From assembly GCA_021324755.1 (NCBI GenBank), contig JAJPIL010000006.1, positions 113,109-177,108 of the forward strand: DNA of 64,000 nucleotides, written 5' to 3'. This document shows positions 25,023 through 34,422 of the stretch, piece by piece (within the stretch, counting starts at the first letter, position 1; each line of letters opens with the position of its first letter). The position numbers were made by a program, and so were the translations under genes. Source of the stretch: Pseudomonadota bacterium. GTDB taxonomy: Bacteria; Desulfobacterota; Binatia; Binatales; Binataceae. A model generated the notes under the pieces. It was not told the DNA's origin. It did no database searches and saw only the letters and a program-made list of their open reading frames with translations.

Positions 25023-25728
25023 TCCGCTCAAGGCGCATGAAGTACGTCAGCAGATTGGGACAACAGGCGGGCCATCTGTCTTCGCCCAAGAACGCCAGAT
25101 AACTTAGGGCTCCGTAGAAGGCGAAGTCGGCGAGCCCAATTCGTCCCAGCAAGAAGGCTCGTTCCCCCAATTCTGGGTCAACAGCTTTTAGCAGTTCCTC
25201 GATTTTTTGACGATTCTCTATTGATGGAGTTTTTAATGCCTGTGCGGCCGTTTCTCTTCCCCATCGCTGCTCGACCCAGCGCAGATAAAGTTCGGCGCTG
25301 TTCGCCTCGCCGCGCGTGCGCAGCAAGGCAAGAATGTCTGGTAATGTGGCACCGATAATCAGCTTCTCCAGTTCTCCTCCGAGGTGGCGAGCCAGCAGAC
25401 GATGGATGCCCGCGTAGCCTTTCGGAAAAAGCGTAGGCTCCGGGCGTATTTTCTCGATGTAAGAGATAATTTGCTCGAGACCTACCACAGGGTCCTGTTC
25501 TTGAGCTTCCAGGACCGGCAGGTTCAAGGCGAAGACGGCCGAGGATGGCACGTTCGGAACGTCTGGTGGGTTGCCACTGGGAGACGAGGCGGCGTTGCTA
25601 ACTGGAGCGCGCTCTGGAGCTGACTTGAGCACGTCAATTATTTCGTACTCGACGCCTTTGAAATCGAGAATTTTGCGCGCTGCGGCGCAGGCTCCGTCCG
25701 GAACAACTTGAAAAAGGCGGATCGTCAT
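24997..25728 (-). CDS. Glutathione S-transferase-like protein with an inserted loop
   Basis: The 243-residue protein begins with a thioredoxin-like domain (MTIRLFQVVPDGACAAARKILDFKGVEYEIIDV), interrupted at about residues 36-68 by a Pro/Ser/Ala/Asn-rich insert, and resumes at LPVLEAQ with the cis-Pro. The helical C-terminal GST domain follows (about 95-243, with FLLGRIGLADFAFYGALSYLAFLG). The reactive position near the N-terminus may be Cys14. The substrate is unknown. It lies 10 nt after the DUF72 gene and is probably co-transcribed with it. Confidence 0.8.
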   Translation of the reverse strand: MTIRLFQVVPDGACAAARKILDFKGVEYEIIDVLKSAPERAPVSNAASSPSGNPPDVPNVPSSAVFALNLPVLEAQEQDPVVGLEQIISYIEKIRPEPTLFPKGYAGIHRLLARHLGGELEKLIIGATLPDILALLRTRGEANSAELYLRWVEQRWGRETAAQALKTPSIENRQKIEELLKAVDPELGERAFLLGRIGLADFAFYGALSYLAFLGEDRWPACCPNLLTYFMRLERITARPRAE

Positions 25729-25738
25729 TGGAACGAAC

Positions 25739-26641
25739 TTAGCTGTGTCGATCTCTCAGGATCTGAGTCATCATAGTCGCATTTATAACCGCGAAATTCC
25801 TATAGCAGTTGTTAAATATCAGAAAAGCTCGAGAAATTCCTTCGTGGCGCTTAACTCGGTCAGCCCATTCGCGTAGCTCCGTCTCTGAGTAAAGATACAT
25901 GTAACGCTCCGCCGTTGTAATATTGCGCTTAAACCAGTTGGTCAGGTTGCGCCCATGAAAGCGGACATAAGCGATCGTTCCAGTTGCTTCGAAGATCGGC
26001 GGTACGGTGGAGCCCGACTGTGGCTCGTCGACGGAGATATAATATAGGCCGTGCTCGCGCAAAAACTTGAGCGTCTCAGCCCGAGAGCTATCTGGCACAA
26101 GCCAGCTCCGATGGCGGAACTCGATTCCTAAGTTAATTCCTGGCAGGTACGCCCGCAGACCTGCAATATAGTCGTAGTTGGATTTGCGCCGGACAAAGTA
26201 GGGTGGGAACTGGAACACCACTACGCCCAATTTGTTCGCGCTAATTAGCGGCCGCAGCGAGTTGTAAAACATCTGGAATGCCAATTCTCGAACCTCTTGG
26301 GGAACCTCGCTTACGCTGTCAGTGGCTTTCCGTTCGTCGGGAAGCATCGCTCTCAGCGCTCTAGGCAACCGCGAGATCTCTACCCGATGGTGCGTCAACA
26401 TGCCGAAGGCTTTCACGTTGAAAACAAACTCTGGTGGCGTGCGGCTAACCCAAAGCGCCGCAACATGCTCGCTCAAAAGCGTATAGTAGGTCGAATCAAC
26501 TTCGACCGTGTCAAAGTGCGATGCGTAGAAGCGCAGCCGCTGTTCGGGGGTTTTGATTTCGGGTGGGTAAAACGCGCCGGAATCAATCAAACTGGGGTCG
26601 GTCCAGGAGGCGGTGCCTACCAAGAACTTTTTTGCCTGCAA
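25739..26641 (-). CDS. DUF72 family protein
   Basis: This 300-residue protein has the TIM-barrel-like DUF72 pattern: VGTASWTDPSL (8-18), FYASHFDTVEVDSTYY (33-48), FVFNVKAFGMLTHHR and GIEFRHRSW (about 171-179), with VRFHGRN and FNNCYRNFA near the end. The conserved residues form a presumed active site, but no activity is established for the family. It is followed closely by the GST-like gene. Confidence 0.92.
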   Translation of the reverse strand: MQAKKFLVGTASWTDPSLIDSGAFYPPEIKTPEQRLRFYASHFDTVEVDSTYYTLLSEHVAALWVSRTPPEFVFNVKAFGMLTHHRVEISRLPRALRAMLPDERKATDSVSEVPQEVRELAFQMFYNSLRPLISANKLGVVVFQFPPYFVRRKSNYDYIAGLRAYLPGINLGIEFRHRSWLVPDSSRAETLKFLREHGLYYISVDEPQSGSTVPPIFEATGTIAYVRFHGRNLTNWFKRNITTAERYMYLYSETELREWADRVKRHEGISRAFLIFNNCYRNFAVINATMMTQILRDRHS

Positions 26642-26829
26642 CTTGGGTGCGACCTCCCTGAAATTTGCGTTTATTTGTCAGTCGTAACAATCAGCATTCG
26701 GCCTTTTCGAGGCGAGAAGCGCTGTTCAGTTGGCAGCGCAACGATAGACGGTCCTCGCCGGTACGCCGCTTGAAAAACGTTTTGGCCTTGCGTGCCATCC
26801 AATTTCTCGGTGATCCACTCGGAGCAAAG

Positions 26830-27690
26830 CTAAGGGCGCTCGCCTTGGCTCGGCGTCGGACGGATGGCGCGTCGGCGCGCAAACTCATAAAGCGCAATTC
26901 CGGTTGCCACGGCGACGTTTAGTGAGGCAATCTTGCCGTACATGGGAACGGCCGCCAAGTAATCACAGGCGCGCTCGACGATCGGCCTAAGGCCCTTTTG
27001 CTCGCCTCCCACTACGACGGCGAGGCGGCGATTGACGTCGATCTCGTAGATAGTGCACGAGCCTTCGGGAGCAAGCCCAACTATCCAGTAGCCCGCCTCC
27101 TTTAGTTTTTCCAGCGTGCGCACCAGGTTGCCGACAGGGGCGATCTTGAGATGAGCCCAAGCGCCGGCCGAGGCTTTGATCGCGACCGGGGTTACCTCGA
27201 CAGTGCGGTCGCGCGCTAATGCGATAGCTGATACACCAGCACCCTCCGCACTGCGCATGATCGCGCCCAGGTTGCGCGGGTCGGTAATCTCTTCAATCAC
27301 CAGAACGGGGTCGAACTTCGATTCAACTAGCTCGTCGAGCGTGATGTAGTTGAAAGCTCGGCAGATAGCCACCAGACCTTGATGCCTTGCTTCGGCTCCC
27401 GAGAGCCGGTTCAACGTGTTTTCGTCTGCAACGTGTACTTTGCCCCCGCAAGCTCTGACCGCCTCGACGAGCTTGCCAAACCTAGTCTCAAGCCCGTTGC
27501 GAACATAAAGATCGACGATCTCGCTAGGAGCGGCTGCAACGAGCTCGCGCACGGGTTCGACCCCGAACACTACGATCTCTTTTGGCTGCGAATAGGCTTG
27601 GTCGCTCGAATAGGCTTCGCCCATCCGGCGAGGCTTGCCGAAACGGCTGGCCGCATTCTCTTTGTCCTTGGCTCTACTTACATGCCTCAT
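26830..27690 (-). CDS. rlmB: 23S rRNA (guanosine(2251)-2'-O)-methyltransferase RlmB
   Basis: This 286-residue TrmH-family SPOUT methyltransferase has an N-terminal L30e-like substrate domain (VFGVEPVRELVAAAP at about 41-55), then the SPOUT motifs EEITDPRNLGAIMRSAEGAG (about 149-168), VVGGEQKGLRP and MYGKIASLNVAVATGIALYE. It modifies the peptidyl-transferase loop of 23S rRNA. The first ~35 residues are a polar extension not typical of the core fold, so the true start could be internal. It is divergent from lptF, 65 nt away; TATAAG on its coding strand at about 27,703-27,708 may be its -10 box. Confidence 0.93.
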   Translation of the reverse strand: MRHVSRAKDKENAASRFGKPRRMGEAYSSDQAYSQPKEIVVFGVEPVRELVAAAPSEIVDLYVRNGLETRFGKLVEAVRACGGKVHVADENTLNRLSGAEARHQGLVAICRAFNYITLDELVESKFDPVLVIEEITDPRNLGAIMRSAEGAGVSAIALARDRTVEVTPVAIKASAGAWAHLKIAPVGNLVRTLEKLKEAGYWIVGLAPEGSCTIYEIDVNRRLAVVVGGEQKGLRPIVERACDYLAAVPMYGKIASLNVAVATGIALYEFARRRAIRPTPSQGERP

Positions 27691-27755
27691 CGCTGATGGC
27701 TATCTTATAGTCTACACTTTGGTGTGATGTCGTTGCGTTAGCATACGTTTTTGCT

Positions 27756-28955
27756 TTGTCGCTGGCGTTTTCATTGAAGCCCAAAACCCTGGACCTTTAC
27801 ATTTTGCGCGAAGTTGCCCTGCCGTGCCTTGGCGGTCTTCTGTTGTTGACGCTTACGCTGGTCGTGGGGCGCGCGCTGAAGCTTATCGACCTGATGGTGA
27901 ATCATGGCGTCTCGCCGGGCGAGATAGCCGCGATGCTTGGCTACATCATGCCGGCCTTTTTGGAGCTGACCTTTCCGATGGCGGTTCTGATCGGCGTGCT
28001 GATGGGTTTTGGACGGATGGCCAACGACCAGGAGATTACCGCCGCACGAAGCAGCGGCATCAGCCTCTATCGGCTATCGGCGCCTGTTTTGGCACTATCG
28101 CTGGTCGCCTATGGTATCGCATGCTGGCTTGCCCTTGTCGCCCGGCCGTGGGGTAACAGCAAGCTTCAGGAACAGCTCTACCAGGTGACGCGGGCGCAGG
28201 CGGTAGCCGGAATTAAAGAGAAGGTTTTCAACAACAATTTGCCCGGTCTTGTGATTTACGCCGAGCGAATCGAACCGCATCGTTCGCAACTTTACGGAAT
28301 CCTGCTGTCGGACGACCGCAATCCGCATCAGCCCGCCATGATAATCGCGCGCTCGGGCGTTCTCATTCCTGACCGTGAGCATAATGCGGTGGTGTTGCGT
28401 CTGTTTGACGGTTCGTTGTTTGGAATCGAAACGGAGCAAAATTCGGCTCGCGTAACCACGTTTCGCACCTACGACCTCAGCATCAGGCCGCCCGAGTCCG
28501 CGGCTTCGCTTCGGCGCGATCCGGACGAACTTTCGACCCCAGAGCTCAGGCGCCTTATCGCGCAAAGCCGACGCGAGCACAAGCCGAATTTCGCCGCCGA
28601 AGCTGAACTGTGGCATCGCTACACCGTGCCGGTGGCAACGATTCTGTTTGCTTTGCTTGCGACAACCCTCGGATTGAAGCCCGTGCGTGGCGGCCAGTCG
28701 GAGCGGATCGGCGTGTGTCTGGTGATTTTTTTCGCCTACTATATCTTGATGCGTTGGGGCCAGGGGCTTGCGACTGCAGGCAAGCTCAACGTGATTGTGG
28801 CGATGAGTTTGCCGGACTTTGCCTTCGCAGCGCTGACTTGTTGGATGTTCTACCGAGCTGCCAATGATCTAACGAATTTTGGGCGCGGGCCCTTAGACTT
28901 TTTCTGGGACTTCATCGAGCGGTTCGATTTGCGGAGAAAGGAAGCCGCAACGTGA
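27756..28955 (+). CDS. lptF: LPS export permease LptF
   Basis: This 399-residue membrane protein belongs to the YjgP/YjgQ family, with an N-terminal membrane bundle, a periplasmic beta-jellyroll domain (about 130-290) and C-terminal membrane helices. Typical motifs are LDLYILREVALP, MANDQEITAARSSGIS (the cytoplasmic coupling helix) and VYAERIE-like sequence. With LptG and the LptB ATPase it extracts LPS from the inner membrane. The start is TTG 27756 or TTG 27774; neither has a ribosome site. Its stop overlaps lptG by 4 nt. Confidence 0.9.
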   Translation: MSLAFSLKPKTLDLYILREVALPCLGGLLLLTLTLVVGRALKLIDLMVNHGVSPGEIAAMLGYIMPAFLELTFPMAVLIGVLMGFGRMANDQEITAARSSGISLYRLSAPVLALSLVAYGIACWLALVARPWGNSKLQEQLYQVTRAQAVAGIKEKVFNNNLPGLVIYAERIEPHRSQLYGILLSDDRNPHQPAMIIARSGVLIPDREHNAVVLRLFDGSLFGIETEQNSARVTTFRTYDLSIRPPESAASLRRDPDELSTPELRRLIAQSRREHKPNFAAEAELWHRYTVPVATILFALLATTLGLKPVRGGQSERIGVCLVIFFAYYILMRWGQGLATAGKLNVIVAMSLPDFAFAALTCWMFYRAANDLTNFGRGPLDFFWDFIERFDLRRKEAAT

Positions 28956-30061
28956 GCTATCGTCATCTTTCGCCAACCACAAACCGCTTTTTGCTACTTC
29001 GCTTCTTCGAGCCCTTTTTTTTGTCCCTGGTCGGCTTTGCAGGCATATATCTTTTAGCGGACCTGTTCGATCGTTTTGATGACCTGATGCGCCATCACGG
29101 CTTTGGTTGGCTTGCGGTGGAGTACTTCGCACTCAAGCTGCCGCTGATCGTGTCACAAATGCTGCCGGTGGCGTGCCTTGCGGCCGCCTTGCTCAGTCTT
29201 TCGATGTTGAACAGAACTGGGGAAATTCTGGCGTTTCAGGCCCTTGGTGTGAGCCGAGCGGCCTTGGCAATACCTCTTCTATCGATCGGGCTTGTCGTAT
29301 CGCTGGCCGATTTCGGGCTTTCAGAAACGATCGTTCCCCACGCAACGCGCAGAGCCCGCTACATTTACATGGTTAAAATCAAGAAATGGCACCTCGTCGG
29401 GGTTTTCGCCAACCGAAGTATATGGATTCGCACTCGAAACGGCTTTCTCAGCGCCGACCGCTATGACCAGGTGCAGCATGCTCTGGAGGGCATAACGCTG
29501 TTCGAAATCGACCCGGGTTTCAGGCTCAAGGACGTTAAACTGCTCAAACGGGCCGTCTGGACCGGCCATTCCTGGCGTCCCGAAGGCGTTACTGAGCTTC
29601 GTATTTCCGGAGATGGAACGGTAGCCTATCAAAAACCGAGCAGCTTGCCAGACAGTTTAGCTCTCGGTGCCACTCCCAGCGATTTAAACCTTCTGCGTCG
29701 CGATCCCGAAGAATTTAGCCTGACTGAACTAACGCGCTATATTCGCAACCTCCAGCGCAAAGGCATCGACCCAGGTGGTTACCTTGTCGACCGCTGGCTC
29801 AAATTCGCTATGCCGCTGTCGTGCGTGATCATGATTGCTTTGGCGTTGGCCTTGAACCTCGATCCAGCGCCACGCAACGCCAGTCTGGGTCGTAGTTTCG
29901 TCTTGGGTATTGGTATTGGCTTTAGCTATTGGCTGGTGCTCGGCTTTACTGCCTCGTTCGGGCGAGCCAACATAATTGCGCCCTGGCTCGGAGCATGGGC
30001 ACCGAACCTGATCTTTACCGCGCTTGCCCTTTCGCTCTTTTTATTCGGCGAGGAACGCTGA
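28952..30061 (+). CDS. lptG: LPS export permease LptG
   Basis: The 369-residue second permease of the LPS exporter starts at GTG 28952 (GTGA overlap with lptF), with GGAGAAAGGAAG just upstream. It has the same fold as LptF: two N-terminal membrane helices, coupling helix NRTGEILAFQALGVSR (about 89-104), a periplasmic jellyroll (about 130-265) and C-terminal helices. The pair confirms that the organism has an outer membrane with LPS or a similar lipid. Confidence 0.9.
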   Translation: MSYRHLSPTTNRFLLLRFFEPFFLSLVGFAGIYLLADLFDRFDDLMRHHGFGWLAVEYFALKLPLIVSQMLPVACLAAALLSLSMLNRTGEILAFQALGVSRAALAIPLLSIGLVVSLADFGLSETIVPHATRRARYIYMVKIKKWHLVGVFANRSIWIRTRNGFLSADRYDQVQHALEGITLFEIDPGFRLKDVKLLKRAVWTGHSWRPEGVTELRISGDGTVAYQKPSSLPDSLALGATPSDLNLLRRDPEEFSLTELTRYIRNLQRKGIDPGGYLVDRWLKFAMPLSCVIMIALALALNLDPAPRNASLGRSFVLGIGIGFSYWLVLGFTASFGRANIIAPWLGAWAPNLIFTALALSLFLFGEER

Positions 30062-30333
30062 GCTGCGGCCAATTCGAGACGCTCCGTAAAACTTTCGATG
30101 CTAGCGTGTCAGACTGACCAAAGTGAAAGGGCGACGCTTGGGCCAGCCTGAGCTGGCGTCGACGCCATGCAGTTGCCAAAAAACCGTCCCTTGCATTTCT
30201 CGTTAGGTCCAGAGCTGGCATTCGTGCACCAGCGTAGTTTGCGGCTTTCTGCTTTGATCGGCGGAGTTGGTGTAGCTTGAGGCAGTTAAGTAACTGCGAG
30301 AAGGACTACAGACACCAGGGCCGCTTATTGTGG

Positions 30334-32022
30334 ATGACCCGTCTCTCCGATCCACCGCTAGCTAGCCTCGCCGTGATTATCCTCGGAGTGCTTCTCTTTT
30401 TTGTGAATCTTGATCACCCGCTTTACACCAAGGGCGAACCTCGCGAAGGCGTGCAGATCGAGGATGTGGTCGAGGGTCGCGGCGCTATCTTGCCGCGCGT
30501 GCCCAGCGTTGAGATGCCCTTTAAGCCGCCGATGATGCGTTGGTTGGCTTCGCTCGTTTCCAAGGCGTTAGGGCGCGTCGATGAGTTCACGATCCGAGCG
30601 CCGTCGGCGACGCTCGCCATTGGAACGATGCTCGTCACGCGCAGCTATGTGGGGTTGTTGTTCGGTCAAGTGGAGGGGCTGGTGGCGGCTTTGATCCTTG
30701 GTACGACGCTCCAGTTCATGCAAGCCGGTACTGGGGCACGCGTCGATATGACGCTCACCTTTTTTTTAAGCCTGGCCTTTTTCGAATTCTTTAATCTTGC
30801 TGAGGGCCGCAGCGCTCGATGGTTCGTTTTTTATTTAGCCGTTGCGTGCGCCGTTTTGAGCAAAGGACCGCTTGGCTTGATCCTGCCTACTTTAGTCGGT
30901 GGCACGTGGATACTTTTCGAACGGCGGCAGCTTAATCTGTCCCAGTTGATGCTCAAACGCGGGGCTGTGCTGGTCGGAATTTTAGCTGGCGGATGGTACG
31001 TAGCCGCAAGTTGGATTGGAGGGCGCGAGTTTGTCGAGCGCCAAATCGTCGCTGAGAACTTTTATGCGTTTTTCTCGCACCGCGAACTTGGCGGCGGCCA
31101 CAATCATCCGTTTTATTGGCTCGTGGCGGCGCTTCTTTTTGGTTTTCTCCCGTATTCGCCTGTTCTGCCATGGCTAAGTCTCAAACTCATCCGGTGCAGA
31201 TCGAATCGCGGGGTTAGTTACCTCGTTATTTGGGTGTTGGTCGTACTGGTGTTCTTCAGCGTTGCGCGACAAAAGCGGGGCGTCTACTTGCTTGCCTTGT
31301 ATCCGGCGCTTGCGGGCTTGTTGAGCGTGTACCTGGTTGAGCACTTCTACCAACTCGACGACGCTTGTTCAGTGGGTTTTAGGATTCTCAAGTACGCGTG
31401 CGCCCTGATATCTGGTGCTGCTGGGCTTGGCTTTCTCGGTTTGTTGCTGACGAGTTATGTTGCGCCGTTCAAGGTGGAAGCGGGATTGTCCTACCTCGGT
31501 CTTAAAGCGTCCGGGTTAGGCCCGAACCTCAATTTGGCGCTGTGGAGTCATCCTTGGTTGGCGCTAACATTAGGCCTTGCTCCATGTTCAATAGCCGCGG
31601 TGGTTCTTGCGCGTCCGGTCGCTAAAGCAACGGTTTTCGGATTCGTAGTCGCTCTGATGGTGTGCTTTAAGCTTTGCGCTGATCTTTTCTTTGTTCCCGC
31701 GATCGCGCGTACGCTTACCCTTAAAACCTTCGCTTCGGAGCTTCCGCGGATAGTCGGCCGCTGCGAAGTCGCTTATGCAGGCAATTTGAGCTACAGCGTG
31801 GCCTTCTATTATCGGCGGCAGATCCCGATGTTGGCGCAGGCGTCCGAATGGTCATCGTCGCCCCCGTATCTTTTGATCTGGCGCAAGGAATACGACCGAT
31901 TGTCGCCGGTTTTACACGCACGCTACGCGCCAGTGATGTGGAGCGGGCCGACTGAGCTCGACGGCAGCGGCGGTATCCTTTTACTCAGGCGTGTTGACCT
32001 CGCACAGAACGCGTGTCGCTGA
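30334..32022 (+). CDS. GT39/ArnT-like membrane glycosyltransferase
   Basis: I chose ATG 30334 (562 residues); a TTG at 30277 would add 19 polar residues. The protein has about 11-12 membrane segments and the GT-C layout of the ArnT/PMT family: a first periplasmic loop with TKGEPREGVQIEDVVEG (the acidic catalytic region), GARVDMTLTFFLSLAFFEF and AVACAVLSKGPLGL. Such enzymes transfer a sugar from a polyprenyl-phosphate donor to lipid A, proteins or other acceptors in the periplasm. It shares these motifs with the other glycosyltransferase on the far side of asnB. It lies 272 nt after lptG. Confidence 0.88.
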   Translation: MTRLSDPPLASLAVIILGVLLFFVNLDHPLYTKGEPREGVQIEDVVEGRGAILPRVPSVEMPFKPPMMRWLASLVSKALGRVDEFTIRAPSATLAIGTMLVTRSYVGLLFGQVEGLVAALILGTTLQFMQAGTGARVDMTLTFFLSLAFFEFFNLAEGRSARWFVFYLAVACAVLSKGPLGLILPTLVGGTWILFERRQLNLSQLMLKRGAVLVGILAGGWYVAASWIGGREFVERQIVAENFYAFFSHRELGGGHNHPFYWLVAALLFGFLPYSPVLPWLSLKLIRCRSNRGVSYLVIWVLVVLVFFSVARQKRGVYLLALYPALAGLLSVYLVEHFYQLDDACSVGFRILKYACALISGAAGLGFLGLLLTSYVAPFKVEAGLSYLGLKASGLGPNLNLALWSHPWLALTLGLAPCSIAAVVLARPVAKATVFGFVVALMVCFKLCADLFFVPAIARTLTLKTFASELPRIVGRCEVAYAGNLSYSVAFYYRRQIPMLAQASEWSSSPPYLLIWRKEYDRLSPVLHARYAPVMWSGPTELDGSGGILLLRRVDLAQNACR

Positions 32023-32342
32023 GCAGACGTTGCCGGCTTTAATTCATGAGGTCTTGCGGTCAGGGCTACGACGAAAGACCAGCCTAAAAGCGACCTTTCG
32101 CTTACAAATCGAGTGCCCGCTTGCCTTGCGTGATGGGCGTGTGCGGGCAAGTAAGCGTAGCCGTGAGTAGCCGAGCGTTTGCCAGCGTTCTTGAAAGCGT
32201 TTTTGCTCTTGATAACTCGCGAAACTTAAAGCATTCGTAAATCATGCTCGTGCGAAGCGGTTTCGTGATCAGGTAGATGCGTTGGAAATTTCGCTTGGGT
32301 GTCGACTTTTGGTGAAAAAAGCTGTGAGCGCGTAGCTGCGCA
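32023..32342. other. Intergenic region between GT39 gene and asnB
   Basis: This 320-nt region has no supported gene. TGCCCGC and GCGGGCA, around 32114-32152, are a 7-bp inverted repeat with a long loop, possibly a weak terminator of the glycosyltransferase gene. The asnB promoter is not obvious. Confidence 0.35.
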
Positions 32343-34298
32343 ATGTGTGGTCTGGTAGGCATAGTCACAAGCGGCGGCAACGATTTCTCGCTGCAGACGC
32401 TAGAGGCGATGACCGCGTCGCTTCACCATCGCGGGCCCGACAGCCGCGGCGTATGGATCGAGTCTGACCATACCGTGGGGCTCGGCAGCGTTCGCTTAGC
32501 GATTCTTGACCTTCGCGACGGGCGCCAGCCGATGGTATCTCATGGGGAACGGTTCGTTATCGCCTATAACGGCGAGATTTACAATTTCGCCGCTTTGCGT
32601 CGCGAGTTGGAAGATCTAGGCGTTAGGTTTAAAGGTCGCTCGGACACGGAAGTAGTGCTTGCTGCCGTGGAGCAATGGGGCGTTGAGGAGGCGGTGTGCC
32701 GGTTCAACGGGATGTTCGCAATCGCCCTTTGGGACCGAGTGCTACGGCAATTGTACCTTGCGCGTGACCGTCTTGGCGAAAAGCCTCTCTACTATTTGGC
32801 TAACGGTCGGCTTTTCATGTGCGCCTCAGAGCTCAAGGCGCTTCGCAAGCATCCCGCCTTCCAGGTCGACATCAATCCCCACGCGCTCGCCTTTTTCGTT
32901 CGCTACGGTTACATACTCGAACCCCAGACCATCTACCGAGGCGTATATAAGCTTCCTCCTGGAACGATTCTGCGCCTTTCGATAGACCGAGGTAGCGGAG
33001 AGCTTCGAATTTCAGAGCCGAAGCCGTACTGGTCGGCCGGCGAAGTGATCGACCGCTGCCTTGAGAAGCCGTTTGCCGGTGACGAAGCGCAAGCCGTCGA
33101 CGAGCTCGAGCGGTTGCTGACCGACGCCGTGCGCCTGCGAATGGTCGCTGACGTGCCGGTTGGCGCGATGCTATCGGGCGGTGTCGACTCCTCGACGATA
33201 GTGGCGCTGATGCAAGCGGTCGACATGCGCCGAGTCAAGACTTTCACTTTGGGTTTCTCCGACAGCAGCTACGACGAAGCGCCTTACGCGGCGAAAGTTG
33301 CGCGCTACCTGGGTACAGACCACACGGAGCAATACGTTTCGGGCAGTGAGGCTGCTGAAGCACTGGCTGAGCTTCCCAATTTGTTCGACGAGCCTTTCGG
33401 CGACTATTCGCAACTGCCGACCTATCTTTTGGCGCGGCTTGCGCGCAAACAGGTTGTCGTTGTTTTGACGGGCGAGGGGGGCGATGAACTTTTCGGAGGT
33501 TACGAGCGCTACGTTACAGCCACGGGACTGTGGCGGGCGTTTGGATGGATGCCGTCGCTCGTGAAAGGCCAACTTGCCTCGATGCTGTCGGCAGTCTCGC
33601 CGGAAAGCTGGGAGCGCGTGCTCAGCTGGCTAAACCATCTACTGCCTGGCCGGTTGAAACAAGCCCGTTTAGGCGAGAAAATGCACAAGCTGGCTGAGGT
33701 GTTGGAGGCTTCCTCGCGCGAAACGCTCTACTTTGGCCTTCTTTCCCATTGGAGCAAACCAGAGGCGGTCCTATCTGCTTGCTCTGGTGACCCTGGGATA
33801 CCCAGTAACGGAGCGCAATATCCAGCCAGGTTAAACGATTGGCTAGCGTTTGCCATGTACGTCGACCTGGTATCGTACTTGCCTGGCGACATTCTTGCGA
33901 AGGTTGACCGAGCGACTATGGGGGTGTCGCTGGAAGGGCGGATGCCCTTTTTGGACCATCGCGTCGTCGAGTTCGCGTGGAGGCTGCCGCTTCGTATGAA
34001 GATTCGGCGGGGTCGCACCAAACACCTGCTACGCAAATTGCTTTACAAATACGTCCCCAGACAACTTGTTGAGCGCCCGAAGATGGGCTTCGGCGCTCCA
34101 ATCGGGATGTGGCTTAGAGGGCCGATGCGAGATTGGGCTGAATCGCTACTTAGCGAGGAACGTATCAAGCGTTACGGTTTGCTGAAACCCACGCCGGTTC
34201 GTCAGCTATGGCAGGAACATCTGACAGGTCGCCGCAATTGGCAGCATCGATTGTGGATCGTTTTGATGCTACAGGCCTGGTGTGAACGCTGGCTTTAG
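32343..34298 (+). CDS. asnB: Asparagine synthase (glutamine-hydrolysing)-like protein
   Basis: This 651-residue protein starts MCGLVGIV, so Cys2 becomes the N-terminal nucleophile of the class II glutaminase domain (about 2-215, with HHRGPDSRG and IAYNGEIYNF). The ATP-pyrophosphatase synthetase domain follows with the PP-loop SGGVDSS (278-284) and LTGEGGDELFGGYERY. It converts Asp to Asn, or in polysaccharide and exosortase-type loci amidates another carboxylate. At about 650 residues it is longer than E. coli AsnB (554) and closer to the paralogs found in capsule/exopolysaccharide loci. The flanking GT39 genes fit such a role, but this is inference. Confidence 0.93.
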   Translation: MCGLVGIVTSGGNDFSLQTLEAMTASLHHRGPDSRGVWIESDHTVGLGSVRLAILDLRDGRQPMVSHGERFVIAYNGEIYNFAALRRELEDLGVRFKGRSDTEVVLAAVEQWGVEEAVCRFNGMFAIALWDRVLRQLYLARDRLGEKPLYYLANGRLFMCASELKALRKHPAFQVDINPHALAFFVRYGYILEPQTIYRGVYKLPPGTILRLSIDRGSGELRISEPKPYWSAGEVIDRCLEKPFAGDEAQAVDELERLLTDAVRLRMVADVPVGAMLSGGVDSSTIVALMQAVDMRRVKTFTLGFSDSSYDEAPYAAKVARYLGTDHTEQYVSGSEAAEALAELPNLFDEPFGDYSQLPTYLLARLARKQVVVVLTGEGGDELFGGYERYVTATGLWRAFGWMPSLVKGQLASMLSAVSPESWERVLSWLNHLLPGRLKQARLGEKMHKLAEVLEASSRETLYFGLLSHWSKPEAVLSACSGDPGIPSNGAQYPARLNDWLAFAMYVDLVSYLPGDILAKVDRATMGVSLEGRMPFLDHRVVEFAWRLPLRMKIRRGRTKHLLRKLLYKYVPRQLVERPKMGFGAPIGMWLRGPMRDWAESLLSEERIKRYGLLKPTPVRQLWQEHLTGRRNWQHRLWIVLMLQAWCERWL

Positions 34299-34422
34299 GT
34301 AAAAGTCATCGACCTGCCAAAGACTTTCGCCCCACGCTCCGTCTGATTGAAATTTTGTGCCCATCTGTTTCTTCAGACCTTACGTCGGTGCGGCGCTGTA
34401 AGGCTTCGCCTTCGCTTGGCAC

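Noticed and set aside
34378-34403. A CCTTAC/GTAAGG inverted repeat between asnB and the convergent glycosyltransferase
   Set aside because: Only six pairs with a long loop and no T-run; too weak to call a terminator.
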